A DNA stretch of 64,000 nt from Orthonyx spaldingii (taxonomy: Eukaryota > Chordata > Aves > Passeriformes > Orthonychidae): positions 283,346 to 347,345 of the forward strand of contig VZTJ01003579.1 of assembly GCA_013397795.1 (NCBI GenBank). The letters run 5' to 3'. The translations under genes were made by a program, and so were the position numbers. The notes under the pieces were generated by a model. It did not search any database. It was not told the origin of the DNA and saw only the letters and a program-made list of their open reading frames with translations. This document shows, piece by piece, positions 40,601 to 50,755 of the stretch (position 1 is its first letter; every line of letters starts with the position of its first letter).

Positions 40601-43600
40601 CAGTCTTTCAGATCCATGCCTCTTGCTTCACCAGCTGTTGTCTTAGTTTCCCAGGCATTTTGACTGCAAGTTGCTCTCACAGAGACATCATCAACACGTG
40701 CCATATCTTTGTGTCCTCCAATGATCCAACTGGTGCATTGAGATGTCTTGCAGGTTTTGCCTCTCACAGAAAGGACTTGGATTTCAGAGATATGTGCTTG
40801 AGGAATAAATTAGTCTATAATTTTCTTTCTCTTCCTATTTGCTGCATCATCTTCTCTCTCTATTGGCAGCATGGAACTTGCTGGGAAAAGGGGATTTTCA
40901 GGCCACTGCACCCAAAAAAATTGTGTTCAATCTTGTTATTTTTCTAGTGCAGGTCTGGGTGTTGCAGCAGTTTTGCTACTACCTCTTTCATCTACCAGCT
41001 CCGGATAACCAGACATTAAATGTGTTACTCAATAGATCCACCTGACTCAAGGATCTCATTGATCAAAACTGCCACTTGAGCATAGGAGAGGAAATACGCT
41101 AGCTGAAAAGGCTGAAGCCAAGGGAAAGACTTGGCAAGGCAGGCTTGACTACTTCTCGCATGCCCTGCCTTGGCAGAGCAGAGAAAACACTGAGAATGGA
41201 AAAGCTGGGCTACAAATCCTCTCACTCAGTAAAAAAGCACTATACAATTTCCAGCTACCTGTCTTCCTTTTGGTAAAATATCTCAGTTTTACAGAACTCA
41301 GTGTTCCCAAAGGCTGTGGGAAGACTGGGACTCTTTGGGTTTTGAAACTCTGTGAATGCTAAATGTATTCAACCAACTGCAGGGTTTAAGTTAACAATAC
41401 TTTTAGTGAAAATGCTGGGAACTTCAGAAAATATATTCATAGAGAAATTCTGTGTAATCAAGGTCAGAGTGTCCTGGCTGCAACTCTTTGCATGCTTGCA
41501 ACAGAAGGCACAGTACTTTTCCTGCGTGGGAGTTAAGGAGTCTAAAAGCAGTATTTGAAGAAAATAAGAAGAAAAAGGATGACCGAACATGTTACTGCAC
41601 TGATACGCATTTTATCCAAGGGCCACCAAGATGATTAGAGGGATGGAACACTTTTCCCATGAGGAGAGACTGAGAGAATTGGAATTGTTCAGCCTGGAGA
41701 AGTGAAGGCTTTAGGGTGAACTAACATGGCCTTCCAGTACCTGAAGGGAGCCTACAAGAAAGATGGAGAGAGACTTTTTACAGGGCATTTAGTGATAAGA
41801 CAAGGGGGAATTGCTTCAAACTGAAAGGGTAGGTTTAGACAAGATACTAGGAAGAAATTTTCCACTGTGAGGGAGTTGAGGTTTTCCAGAGAAACTGTGG
41901 GTGCCCCATCCCTGAAAGTGTTCAAAGCCAGGTTGGATGTGTCTCTGAGCAACCTGGTCCAGTGAAAGGAATCCCTGTCCATGGCAGGGGGATTGGAATT
42001 GAATGATCTTTATGGTCCCTTCCAACCCAAACCATTTTGCTATTCTATGACAGATCCCAGATCACTCTGTTCAGAATTTTCTAGATCATTTTGGGGGTGA
42101 GGTTGTGCACAGATAGCCTGATGATATGGAAAGGATGGCCTAAAGGTTTCTTTCCAGCTTGCATTGCTAGGCAGCACAGGGCATTTTTTTTGCAGCAAAT
42201 CAAATTTGCTAATGCCTCAGCAGCACAAACACCTGAGCCAAAAATCAAGCCCAGGAACAGGTATTGCTTCTAGGCTGAGTGTGCCATCACCTGACTTGTG
42301 CATGGAAACACTTGCCTAACGAAGGCAAAAGCAAAAGTTCTGTATGTATCTGGATGGCTAAATATTGCGCAGTTTGGAAAAGTTAGATGCGACTACATTT
42401 GCTTCCTTTCCAGTAAGAAAATTATTTGACATAGACACACATTACACCTTTCTAAGCCACATCCTGCTTCATTAGCTAGGCTCAGATAAAAATCAGTGTA
42501 GTTATGCTGAACTCTTGTAAAATTAGTTACTGTGCTGTCTGCAGTAGGGACCACATGCTGAGTTCCAAATCTGTCCAAGAGTATTTTCTACTTTGCAGAT
42601 GGTCATACTGTGGAGTCACTTTCTTGGCACAAAACATGTTGCGTATTTTGAATATAACTTCAACATTCCAGGGTATTCAGTAAAAAATCACCAATATTCT
42701 TTTTCTGAGACTGCTTTAAAGTGCCTCGACATCTGAGATAGAAAAAAGGACATTTTACATTGCCATTTAGTTCCATTAAAAAGGCTAATGCCCTAGTATT
42801 GTTCATAACTTTATTCTGATATTTTATTTTAGTGACATTTTATTCTGTTATACAAAGTACTCACTCAGGAAGTTCAAATGTGCTCCTCTATGAAACATCA
42901 TCACATGAAAACACTCTCGACTTTTTGATTGTGATGTTTTGTTGTTCCTGTTCTTAATTAATATGATTTAATTGATTAAACCCCAGAATTCTGGACCTCA
43001 TATTTCAGAGAAATGACAGACACATACAAAAGCACAGATTTCCTCAACATACTTAGAAAAAGCGAAGCCATCTCAAATAATGAGATGAGAAAATGTGACT
43101 ACTTTTTATTCTAAAATGTTTTGTATCACAATATTTAAAACTTACTAATACTCTCTCGTTAAGATATTCTAGTGTCCTTTAGTTCCCAAGTTTACTTTTC
43201 CCCACCTCAAAAGCTCAGGACTTCACAGGTGGAAAAACAGACATCAAAAGACAGACTTTCTAAATGGAAGAATTATTCAGAAGGCTCACAGTTTTTTCTT
43301 AACAGTACTAAGTTCCTGTCAATTTTAGCACCTTTTAATCATTACCAAGTATTGTACCAGCATTTGTTGAGGAGAAACAAAGTCTATACTGAATATAAAA
43401 ATAATTTGCTTCTGAGAAAACAATAATAAAAAAAACAGAGACCAAAAATGCATTTTTAGAAGTCTGTTTAATAATTGAACTATTATTTGTTCATTTGCAA
43501 AACAGGCAAAATGAGTATGTGCTGTCTGAAGTAGCACAAGAGACATTCACAACCTCTGAAGACTAAAGCAGTATTTGATGGCAGATTGACCATGTCTGGA

Positions 43601-46600
43601 CCAGGCAAGGCTGAAGACCATAGCTAAGGAAAATGAATTGCAGGGTATGGAGAGGAAGGGGAGGCTAACTCTGCAGTGGAGTTGCACCTACTGCCACGAA
43701 TCCATAGTACCATGCAGCAGCACCCCTGAGGGGAATCCCCCACAGAAACTGGTGCAGAGACCAAGCGATGCCATTTGTCTCCATTCTGACCGAAGCAAAG
43801 CCTGTCTTGATGGGAAGCCTGGAAGAAAACTTCTGTGGAATATGGTGACATCAAGCAGATGTGTCACACAAGCTGATGTCACTCGTAGAGTAAGGACATG
43901 ACAACTCTTCTTTTTCTTTTTGTCAGCTCCGCATTTGGTTTCTTCAAATGGAGTTTTCTCACATGTAGAAAATCTAAAAGCAGAAAATGAAAGGAAGCTG
44001 GCCAACTTAATTTTTGGTTTATTGAATAAACTTCATACTCAAGTGATTGGCTTTGGCAACTATTAGGCATAGAATACCACTTGTCATTAGATGTGTAATG
44101 TGCAATCTATCTAATGATAGTCATTCTTATGCTCCTGCATCTTCAGTGTGAGACTTTCATTAATCTCCTAAGAGAAACCAATGCACTTCAAAGGAAGTGC
44201 TTTTGCTTTTACTGGCAAAGAAACTTTTTATCCATTGGTATGCTCACTGCTCTGTTCTCAGTATTTATAGACGACCTAACATTTTAAACAATATTTGAGA
44301 TAATTTCTGTACAATTTGTACATTCATAACATGCAAGTAAGTTTCAGAAAACCCGGTTTCATTCATCAGTAACAGAGAAGTCTACCTGATCTTGATTATT
44401 GCATCCAATACAGTACTTCTGAACAATGGTCTTAATTTAAGAAATGTAGAGTGAAACTTGTTTATCCTACCAGCACACCTTAGATATATCTCTTAACTCT
44501 GCATGCATACACAGCTTTGATGAACATAAAGAAAGGGTATATAAAACCTTGGTGTTGAATGCACAGCTGCAAAACCTTCCTTACAGACAACCCTCCAACT
44601 GTCAAGGATATGGCCAACATTAAAAAAAATCTTTTAAAAAAGTACTTTAAGGTTTAGATCTGCTAAGTAGCTCAGTCCTTTAACTTCTTTTATGACCTTC
44701 AGGCTTTTTTTCCACTCAGCCTGAACTCTAGCTATTTATCGTAGTCCTGGTCAGAGAAATGGAGAGAGAGAAATTAAAACTGTTTTCTGTTGCTAAATCA
44801 GGATCATAGTAATCTCCAAACTGGATCCAGCCTCAGGTCATTTACTAAAGTATTTTCTCTCTCAAAGAGTAGATATTAGCAGATATTTCAAAGGCAGACA
44901 CGGGAAACTTTACAAATGTAAAGTGTAAACATCTAGTCTAACAAATATTTTACTCTAATGCCTAACTGGTTTCATGTCCAAAGCAGGACTTTGGAGACAG
45001 GTATCTTACAAAAGTTCTGTATAAGTTAGATGACACTTTACAAATATCTGTGTTTGCCAAAAAGGACTGTTCAGTGTTGATGAACTGTCTGGTGTGACTG
45101 GACATGTCATGTGAACAACACACAGATTCCTTATGCCATTGGATTCTTTGTGCAATCAAGCTGCCAGGTGCTATTAGCAGAACTTGAAAGTGTCTCATGT
45201 TCCAGGTTTCTGGGAGCTGTTAACTTTGTACTGCAATTTGCATTTAAAGCATGTTAAGACCACTCTGCTTCAGGTTCTGCTTCTGCAGACCCATGTAGAG
45301 TCACATCTTTCTGAAACTCCAGGATACAGCTATATCCATAACTGCTTCCCTGACTATTGGACTTTCAAGTTTCCACCTTCCTCATCCCCCAAGAGGCTGT
45401 TCATTTTCGTACAAAGGCAAATGGATCTCAATTAATTGCTCTCACTCTGGCTCTGCATTACCATATATTAGTGAAATTATTCCAAATAGTATGTAACAAT
45501 TTTCACACTAATACTATATTGAAAATGAAAGATTCCAGTCTTTGGTACACTAAAACCTATTTACTCTATCCCATTTCAGTGCTAATAACAGCTTAACTAG
45601 CAAATGTAAATTATTCTCAAACTATCAGGCACTATAGCTTGTCACTGCCCCACTCAGAGGTGTGCTGTATGAATTATAAGGATGTTTGCATCCACTTTTG
45701 AGACTCCTGCTTCCTGGTGAACAAAGTAACAGCCAGCACTCCATGCTTTCCACAGCTTTGACTCTGAAGTAACTGTGCACACCTCTTCCTGCATACAGCT
45801 GTGTATGCAAAGTGCAAATAGTTTGTGTGTTCTTCCATACCCTAAGCATCACCCCACATCCAGAGTTCACATGGAAGAAGGCAGAAATAAAACACACTCA
45901 CCTTTAAGCAAGACAGCACGTTAAGGAGGACACCGAATACAGAATTCACTGCAGAAAACAGATTACCTATCTGCCTTCAAAAATTACAGGAGAAACATTC
46001 TTCCTTTTCAATGTCTTCCACCCTTTTGTTCAGTGATGCTTGCTGACAACTTCTGTAAACAACACAGATATAGGTGAAACACTACATAATTGAACTCCTT
46101 CATATTGTTTAGCATTGGACTCAAATACAGCTCTAAAATTTTGATTTCCACCATCTCTCCTTCAGGGGTATTGGCATAAATGGATTTGTTTTAATAATTT
46201 TATTAATAAAGTTCAGGCCTCAGATTTGGAGAGGAATATTTTTCAAACTGTTCATCCCAAGAGAGTTAATGTAGAGGACTGGGATCAGAGTTTGGATTTG
46301 GGTCCACTGCTGTTATGAGGTATTTCAGTCCTCTGACCTATTGCTTTTAAACAGCATGCAACAATGTTTTACTGGGCATGGGGAGATGTGACTATACAAT
46401 GCTGCATGCAGTAAATTGATGGCATTCAACTAAATGCCAATGAACATGCATCCTTGTACTTCAGACTGGGATGTACAACAAACAGTCCATGCAACATCTA
46501 ACTAAAACCAGTGCATAAGTCACCCATGCATACAACACCAAAGCGAGGACTCATTATTCTACAAGCATACAAACATATTACATGAACCGCGAACACTGCA

Positions 46601-49600
46601 CGTGTTGCAAAAGCATTTTACCTGATTTTTAACTTATTTTTTTTATAAAAAGCCCAAAGGCACAAAGGGTCTGGCCACAGAAGCTTAAGAGTGGTCCCTT
46701 TCTATGACGATGATGGTAGGTTTTGGATGAACTTTAACCACTTGCCACCTGCTGTTAGCTCAGTAGTCTCGTCTGCTAGTCCTTCTGTTCCTCCGCTATG
46801 TTGAAAATTAAATGCTTTTGTTTGTCTTGCTGCCCAAGAAAGTCATCTTGACTTCACATGTGTTACAAGAATTATCACTGGGTAATTAATGATGCAACAC
46901 GTGGATTCAGCTGGCTTTCATTTATCATTATGTGTAACGGCTGATGTTGTCTGGCGCATCCATTTATTTGCTCAAGAATTCACATGACAGTACATTCATT
47001 ACAGGAAAGAAATACAATACAACTGATTAATACTACTCTAGTTCTTCTATTTCTCCTGTAGTGAGAGAATCTTGATACTTCAAATGTGTAACGATAAAGG
47101 CAAAAAACTGTTAGAAATTTTACATAACTGTTCATTAGGACAGTATACCACTGCAAGGCACCACCAAGGTTATTAAGATCTGATTAAGAGTATGCCAAGT
47201 TAAAGTGTTTGCTCACTGCTCTCACATGAAAATAAATGTATGGTTGCAAGTTTTAACATTTTAATGTGTAAAAAGTGAAAAGGCTAAACAAACACAAATT
47301 ACAGGATAGGATAGGTAAGACAGCATTAGATGGCACAAGTTGATATTTCACATGACTGCAACAAGGAAGGAAAGACTGCTGATCAAAGTATTTACTCTGG
47401 GGCTTTGATGCAGTTCCTGAAATTGAGGCCAAAGTTCTTCATTTTTCAGACACGTCCATGCGTGCACACTGATGTATATACTTTCCTAATGCATTATAAC
47501 AGCTGTGATTTTCAAAGCCATTCAAATTATCTGCACAACCTTTTCCCATGAATTTCTTATCTCTTAATTCACCAGATAAGTGGAAATCTCAGTCCAATTT
47601 TCAAGTAATTTCTAAGTGCTCACTCAAAAATTTAAGTGCCATTTACAAGCACTAATTCATTTAATCACAGTTTTCTGTGACTGGGACCAACACTTTGTCT
47701 AAAATAATACCCAGAGTTTTCAAGCAGAGCCAGAGACTACATATCTTACCCACCCATGACTGAGTCCCACAAGTTTTTTCTTCTAGGAATTGATGCTGCT
47801 TATTTTACTTTGGGGATTTGTTCATCCTCAAAGCCAACAGAGACATAAAGTGACATATGCAATAACTGGAAGGCAGAAAAAGGCAAATTTAGGATTCCTA
47901 ATGATTGACTTCCTATGTTTGAGCTCTGCAACATGGAGAAAAAGTAAGGTTAAGAAAGGGGGTAGGGACAGGCATGTGATGCAGTGCTAGAAAGGGAGTA
48001 AGTACTTTGTACGTGTCAAACATGATGCCTACTTATTAGGAAGAAATGCATCCAGGCTTCCACACTAAATCAGGTAACTTGACTCATTTTTCTGTTTTTT
48101 AGTCATACTCAGTAAACAGTGCATAATGCCAGAGGTCATATCAGTCCAAGACAGATCACTTTCTTATATGACTGGTCGTGAAAGGTCTTGAAAAAATAAC
48201 AGATCAAATAGGTGTGATGCATGCAGTAGGATCTATTTATAAAATTGTGGGTCAGAAAGGATTGCAGCTGCTGTGACTTTTTTTTCTCTCGTTAGAGGAA
48301 ACAGCACAGACAAGTTTACACAAAGAAGCTTTCACTTCAGCCATAGATGCAGGCTCCTTGGCTGATGCAGTCACAGACCCAAGCCTTGGCCACACCACGT
48401 CAGAAGCCACCAGTCTACCAGGACAGGTTTTTTTTTATGGTGGCAAGCCGCAGAGAAATCAGCAATGGACATACCTAAAAAACCAGGTATGATGTAGTAG
48501 CCATAAACGTAACTTTCAGGTGCTTTTATTTTATTTGTAATCAAAGGGCTGCACCGGCCATTTGGTGCCAGGTGTCTTCTAAAAGGGAATTGGTGCCTGT
48601 AATATCAGAACATCAGCCTTATTAATTCAGTACACACCTTGAGGCCTAAGTTATGCTTCTTAATGTACACCAGAAAGTTAATTGGCCTGTGTGAATTTTA
48701 GCATTTCCTTAATAATATTTTCGTAATAAACAATAGGCTTGTACATGAAATGCTACATGACAAAGCATATGAGTACTGAAAACCTACGACATGTCAAGTG
48801 GATTGCGAGAGCCAGATGAATTAATGAAATGCAGATTAAGATGCTAGGTCCTGATTCAAAAGCTACCTAAAAAGCTAAAACTTTAGATCAGGAACTACAT
48901 TATGAAAATGACGAGTTTTCATTGCTTTATGATAAACAGAAAACAGTAAATGCAAAATAAAAAGCAAAACAGGAAGATATGACTTCCTACTTGAAAAAAA
49001 AACATTCTGTGCTCTAGATATAATTAGAGGAAGATGGGATAACAAAATGTTTTTATGTAGTGAAATATGCTGTAACTTAACAGAAAAAAGTATAATTCCA
49101 AGTTTATTTCACAGTAAAGCCAATAATCTTTTCGGGTTTTTATTGGAGGAACTACAAGGCAAAGATATTTGTTTGGTGGACCATATTGCTTCAGATCACC
49201 AAATATGCTTACGTATTCATGTCAGAGTAGTGCCTTTAAGCTAGATAATAAGAAAAGTACAACACTATTCCAATAAAGGCATACAGCGAAGGAAACTGTG
49301 CAGAAAAATAAAGATGAATTCACTTTCAGATGTAGAAAACAAACCCAATAATTATCACAACTGTTTCATAAGCCAGTATCACTGAACTTTCGAGTAGTAA
49401 ACATAAGTGTACCACCTGCATTGGAACTACAAGTCTGCTTAGATATGAAATAATTTTCAAAGGTCACTGCTGAAATACATCAGAAATGTACACGCTACAT
49501 TTTTAAAAGTACAGTAGTAAAATTATCAAATGCCTCTATAGTCTACATTGCTTGAAAAACAGGATTCTGTTATTTACCTGTCCTTTTGCTTCTATGCCTC

Positions 49601-50755
49601 TCATCAGTGCAGTATCTTGACAAATTAAAGGTTGACTTTTTGTGAGAACTTACACAGTCCAATTCAAAGCTGCTGTATGCAAGTGTAACTCAAAGTCAAT
49701 GCATATAGACCATATGAATAGCATCCAGGCCTACAAACAAGTGATTTTTCTCATTTAATAAAATAAATATTCAGCTGTTTATGGTATGATAAATGGTTTA
49801 TGATAGATTTATTTATTGTCAACTGTAAGGTGCCTCAAAGAGGTAAAATTCAAGCATAGTATCCAGTCATATCACTTTATATGTGTTTCTTTGAAAAGGA
49901 TTTCTTTATCATTTCAATTCCAGAATTTGAAAAAGTGGTCTCTAGTTGCTAGAAGACATCAGTTAGATTCCTCTGAAATCAATGACTCAGCCTTTCAAGT
50001 AAAAATGCCTGCAAACACCAGTTCCTATAGTTCTCAGAAAACATTCTTCATAGAAAAAAAATGATTGATGGACACTTCTACTTCTTTAGTGTTGTACTTA
50101 TGTACTGCTCTTGCAAAAATACCATGACACATTTAAAAGAATTGTCTTAAGAACCTAATACAAGCTTATTGTTTCTTACATACAGTCTGAAAAAGAAAAC
50201 ATTCCCTTTTTTTTGTCTCTGGTACCATTGTGGTGATATGTTTTCATTTATATCCTTTGTAGAGATAGCTTGTAACATGACAACTTTTCATAAGAAATTA
50301 TTTTAAAACCTATAAACATGGGGCTCCAAACCAGCTCCCTAGATTAATTTTGAGATCATAGATTTTAAGCATATTCTAATTCTCATTGGCTTAAATGTCA
50401 CAAAATTGGTACCCAGATAAGAGCCTTATTTGGCATAACAAGTGGGTAAAAATTTTCTAAACTAGTTCCTGGCATATCAAAAATCCACAGAGAAAATAGC
50501 CTTTAAGTCCTGTTGAAACTGTATTAATACCACGTAAGGGATTTACCTGTAACAGCAAAATTGAAAAATGGCCTTATGGTATCCAAAAATTCTTTAGCAT
50601 GTGTTTTGCCATCCTTCTGGCCTTTCCACTCTGGGGACACAATTCAGAAGTTACTTTAAAAAACACAGTTGTTCAAAGTCTTACCTTGCAACCTGCATTC
50701 TAGTACTGAAGTCAAGAGATCTCATTGACCGTAAGACTTCTATGCACCCCAAGTA
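14965..50755 (-). CDS. SHC3: SHC-transforming protein 3, exons 2 to 12
   Basis: Eleven exons join in frame to 446 codons plus TGA: join of 50755-50685, 38581-38518, 35857-35738, 32588-32535, 28383-28332, 24269-24143, 23075-22922, 21949-21853, 20970-20776, 18656-18379 and 15093-14965, all on the minus strand. The product is a cytoplasmic adaptor that binds phosphotyrosine on Trk and other receptor kinases and recruits Grb2/SOS to Ras, mainly in neurons. Order: PTB domain (exons 2-7), CH1 linker (8-11) with Grb2-type YYN and YVN sites and an adaptin-type DLFDM motif, and SH2 domain (11-12) with FLVRKS. It matches SHC3 rather than SHC1, for example in YLGCIEVLRSMRSLDF, ILECCDGLAQDV and the SH2 start WYQGEMSRKEAE. 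The human gene has twelve exons. Exon 1, with the N-terminal CH2 region and the first PTB strand, must lie beyond 64000. No frameshift or internal stop is seen. Confidence 0.96.
15094..18378 (-). other. SHC3: SHC3 intron 11
   Basis: The donor is GTAAGC at 18378-18373 and the acceptor AG at 15095-15094. This intron splits the SH2 domain. It contains an LTR-like element at about 17147-17642. The segment 16600-17140 is relatively GC-rich with unknown short ORFs and might be a remnant of the same insertion. Nothing else is recognised. Confidence 0.85.
17147..17642 (+). mobile_element. Probable LTR of an endogenous retrovirus (solo or 3' LTR)
   Basis: About 496 bp with LTR-like organisation. The ends form imperfect inverted repeats, TTGTTGC at 17147-17153 and GCGACAA at 17636-17642. 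A TATATAAA box lies at 17551-17558 and AATAAA at 17573-17578, spaced as in short-R avian LTRs. The flanks are GGACC at 17142-17146 and GGACT at 17643-17647, a possible 5-bp target duplication with one change. An alternative right end is CAACA at 17635, which would pair with TGTTG at 17148. Purine-rich DNA at 17126-17143 could be a polypurine tract, which would make this a 3' LTR with a short internal remnant. No viral protein is recognisable. It is antisense to SHC3. Confidence 0.5.
18379..18656 (-). CDS. SHC3: SHC3 exon 11: end of CH1 and SH2 N-terminal half
   Basis: A 278-base exon. It starts with the last two bases of a Lys codon, then PFEDALKNQ, closing the DLFDMKPFEDAL motif begun in exon 10. 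A variable linker follows (SETMLKKSTSMGSR and onward). The SH2 domain begins at EPWYQGEMSRKEAE and includes GDFLVRKSTTNPGSYVLTG, where the FLVR arginine binds phosphotyrosine. It ends LLLVDPEGT at the GTAAGC donor. The linker differs most from mammals, as expected for CH1. Confidence 0.96.
18657..20775 (-). other. SHC3: SHC3 intron 10
   Basis: The donor is GTGAGT at 20775-20770 and the acceptor CAG at 18659-18657. No gene, RNA or known repeat is recognised; there is a T homopolymer around 20696-20706. Confidence 0.85.
20776..20970 (-). CDS. SHC3: SHC3 exon 10: CH1 with YVN and adaptin motifs
   Basis: A 195-base exon, phase 2 at the start and one base over at the end. It encodes SLDICSTSEEKSEVAP, then AELPTYVNTQHINRE, then SSPRKDLFDM. 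YVN is the Grb2-SH2 docking tyrosine equivalent to the major Shc site. DLFDM is the motif linked to the AP-2 alpha-adaptin contact in Shc proteins. The donor is ATGA|GTGAGT. Confidence 0.95.
20971..21852 (-). other. SHC3: SHC3 intron 9
   Basis: The donor is GTGAGT at 21852-21847 and the acceptor TTTTCTAG ends at 20971. The sequence is AT-rich and nothing is recognised in it. Confidence 0.85.
21853..21949 (-). CDS. SHC3: SHC3 exon 9: small CH1 exon
   Basis: A 97-base exon encoding SASGVGGEQIYYQSHHLGEK and then FNEERHHGPVKQ plus one base. It aligns with the mammalian stretch containing EQTYYQGRHLG. The start was chosen at CTAG|TCT because exon 8 ends in phase 0; the nearby ATCAG at 21940-21944 would put the frame into a stop. 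The first residues differ from mammals, so a few bases of uncertainty remain at this edge. Confidence 0.85.
21950..22921 (-). other. SHC3: SHC3 intron 8
   Basis: The donor is GTCAGT at 22921-22916 (after CAG) and the acceptor CTAG ends at 21950. The short ORFs in 22073-22446 show no known protein. No repeat is recognised. Confidence 0.8.
22922..23075 (-). CDS. SHC3: SHC3 exon 8: CH1 start with YYN motif
   Basis: A 154-base exon whose first base completes an Arg codon. It encodes MQSFEDPWTEEENEATEHPY and continues YNNIPNKIPPPGGFLDARLK to DTAQ. The paired tyrosines in HPYYNN correspond to the YYN Grb2-binding pair of Shc proteins. The acceptor CCTTACAG ends at 23076; the donor is CAG|GTCAGT. 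Confidence 0.95.
23076..24142 (-). other. SHC3: SHC3 intron 7
   Basis: The donor is GTGAGT at 24142-24137 and the acceptor CAG lies at 23078-23076. No feature is recognised inside. Confidence 0.85.
24143..24269 (-). CDS. SHC3: SHC3 exon 7: PTB domain C-terminal helix
   Basis: A 127-base exon encoding CHILECCDGLAQDVISTIGQ and then AFELRFKQYLQ to FPDR. This is the end of the PTB domain, with the long C-terminal helix that packs beside the NPxpY peptide groove. The first codon, Ala, is split with exon 6 and the last, Arg, with exon 8; both joins match mammalian SHC3. Confidence 0.96.
25646..25693. repeat. (CAG)16 trinucleotide repeat
   Basis: Sixteen uninterrupted CAG units on the plus strand, followed by TAG CAG CAC. 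In the SHC3 transcript (minus strand) it reads CUG. It sits in intron 6, so it is not translated; the apparent poly-Leu frame on the minus strand and any plus-strand frame are artefacts. The pure tract suggests length polymorphism. Confidence 0.97.
27069..27116. repeat. Three tandem copies of a 16-bp unit
   Basis: Units at 27069-27084, 27085-27100 and 27101-27116 follow AGAAGGAACATAGTAC, with one change in the second copy and a few in the third. It is a small minisatellite-like block in SHC3 intron 6. Confidence 0.85.
28332..28383 (-). CDS. SHC3: SHC3 exon 6: PTB domain
   Basis: A 52-base exon encoding DTSDYIAYVAKDPVNRR plus the first base of the next codon. It is part of the PTB beta-sheet; the YVAKD strand is nearly invariant in Shc proteins. 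The acceptor TTTTTTGACAG and donor GTAAGT are both strong. Confidence 0.96.
28384..32534 (-). other. SHC3: SHC3 intron 5
   Basis: The donor is GTAAGC at 32534-32529 and the acceptor CAG lies at 28386-28384. The segment 28800-29110 is GC-richer with overlapping short ORFs on both strands but no recognisable protein or repeat. Nothing else is identified. Confidence 0.85.
32535..32588 (-). CDS. SHC3: SHC3 exon 5: PTB domain
   Basis: Eighteen codons, IIANHHMQSISFASGGDP, phase 0 at both ends. This PTB strand-loop is nearly identical in all Shc paralogues. The acceptor ATACAG and donor GTAAGC are canonical. Confidence 0.96.
32589..35737 (-). other. SHC3: SHC3 intron 4
   Basis: The donor is GTGAGT at 35737-35732 and the acceptor CAG lies at 32591-32589. 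It contains an irregular run of AGAATAT-like units at about 33788-33830. No gene or transposon is recognised. Confidence 0.85.
35738..35857 (-). CDS. SHC3: SHC3 exon 4: PTB domain
   Basis: Forty codons, PPSKLLSSILGKSNLQFAGM and then SIMLNISTSSLNLMNPDTKQ, phase 0 at both ends. The central PTB strands match mammalian SHC3, PPSK being the SHC3-type start. The acceptor has a strong C/T tract ending CTCACAG; the donor is CAG|GTGAGT. Confidence 0.96.
35884..35950. repeat. T/G low-complexity tract near the exon 4 acceptor
   Basis: On the plus strand it is T runs broken by single or paired G, including three TTTTTG units. In the SHC3 transcript it is an A-rich, CA-spaced tract beginning about 27 bases upstream of exon 4, just outside the C/T tract. 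Confidence 0.9.
36070..36119. repeat. TAC/GTA inverted repeat with AT core
   Basis: Five ACT/TAC units, then GTAATTAATAAGAATTAATAAT, then four TAG/GTA units. The arms are mutual reverse complements apart from a small slip near the core (ATTAAT pairs with ATTAAT). It could extrude a cruciform or fold in RNA. Confidence 0.8.
36412..36459 (+). mobile_element. CR1 3'-end remnant
   Basis: About 48 bp resembling the last bases of CR1: a GGACTAGATTACCT segment, then CCTTTCAACCCAAACC and ATTCTATGA. It is antisense to SHC3. This is the typical extreme 5' truncation of avian CR1. Confidence 0.7.
38518..38581 (-). CDS. SHC3: SHC3 exon 3: PTB domain
   Basis: A 64-base exon whose first base completes an Arg codon, followed by EAISRVCEAMPGAKRAFKKRK. 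It forms a PTB helix and a basic loop. The acceptor is TGTCTCTTCAG and the donor AAG|GTATTTTT, followed by a T-rich stretch that may aid U1 recruitment (inference). Confidence 0.95.
38836..38861. repeat. 26-bp palindrome (12-bp arms)
   Basis: CTTTAAAAGAAA at 38836-38847 and its exact reverse complement TTTCTTTTAAAG at 38850-38861, separated by TG. It lies 255 bases upstream of SHC3 exon 3 within intron 2. Confidence 0.9.
39506..39560. repeat. A/C-rich low-complexity tract
   Basis: Runs of A separated by CC, with CCAAACCAACCAATC-type units. It is simple sequence within SHC3 intron 2 with no visible function. Confidence 0.8.
41608..42050 (+). mobile_element. CR1 LINE 3' fragment
   Basis: About 440 bp matching the CR1 3' region. 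It starts at AGGGCCACCAAGATGATTAG and passes through GGAGAGACTGAGAGAATTGG, CTTCAAACTGAAAGGGTAGG and GTTCAAAGCCAGGTTGGATG to CCTTCCAACCCAAACC. It ends TATTCTATGA at 42041-42050. It is oriented opposite to SHC3. Only noncoding or far 3' ORF2 sequence is present and it is inactive. Confidence 0.92.
50685..50755 (-). CDS. SHC3: SHC3 exon 2: PTB domain N-terminal strand
   Basis: A 71-base exon encoding YLGCIEVLRSMRSLDFSTRM and QVA plus two bases of Arg. It is the SHC3/SHC2-like start of the PTB core; SHC1 reads YMGCVEVLQSMRALDF. The acceptor is TTTTTTTTCTTACAG and the donor AG|GTAAGA. The mammalian counterpart reads TRTQITR at the end, so TRMQVAR is a mild divergence. Confidence 0.95.

Larger units (their letters stand above)
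38582..50684 (-). other. SHC3: SHC3 intron 2
   Basis: About 12.1 kb. The donor is GTAAGA at 50684-50679 and the acceptor CAG lies at 38584-38582. It contains a 26-bp palindrome, a CR1 fragment and an A/C low-complexity stretch, each listed. The remainder is AT-rich single-copy-looking DNA with scattered meaningless short ORFs. Two stretches, about 46680-46990 and 48500-48880, look less eroded by composition but cannot be called functional. Confidence 0.85.
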
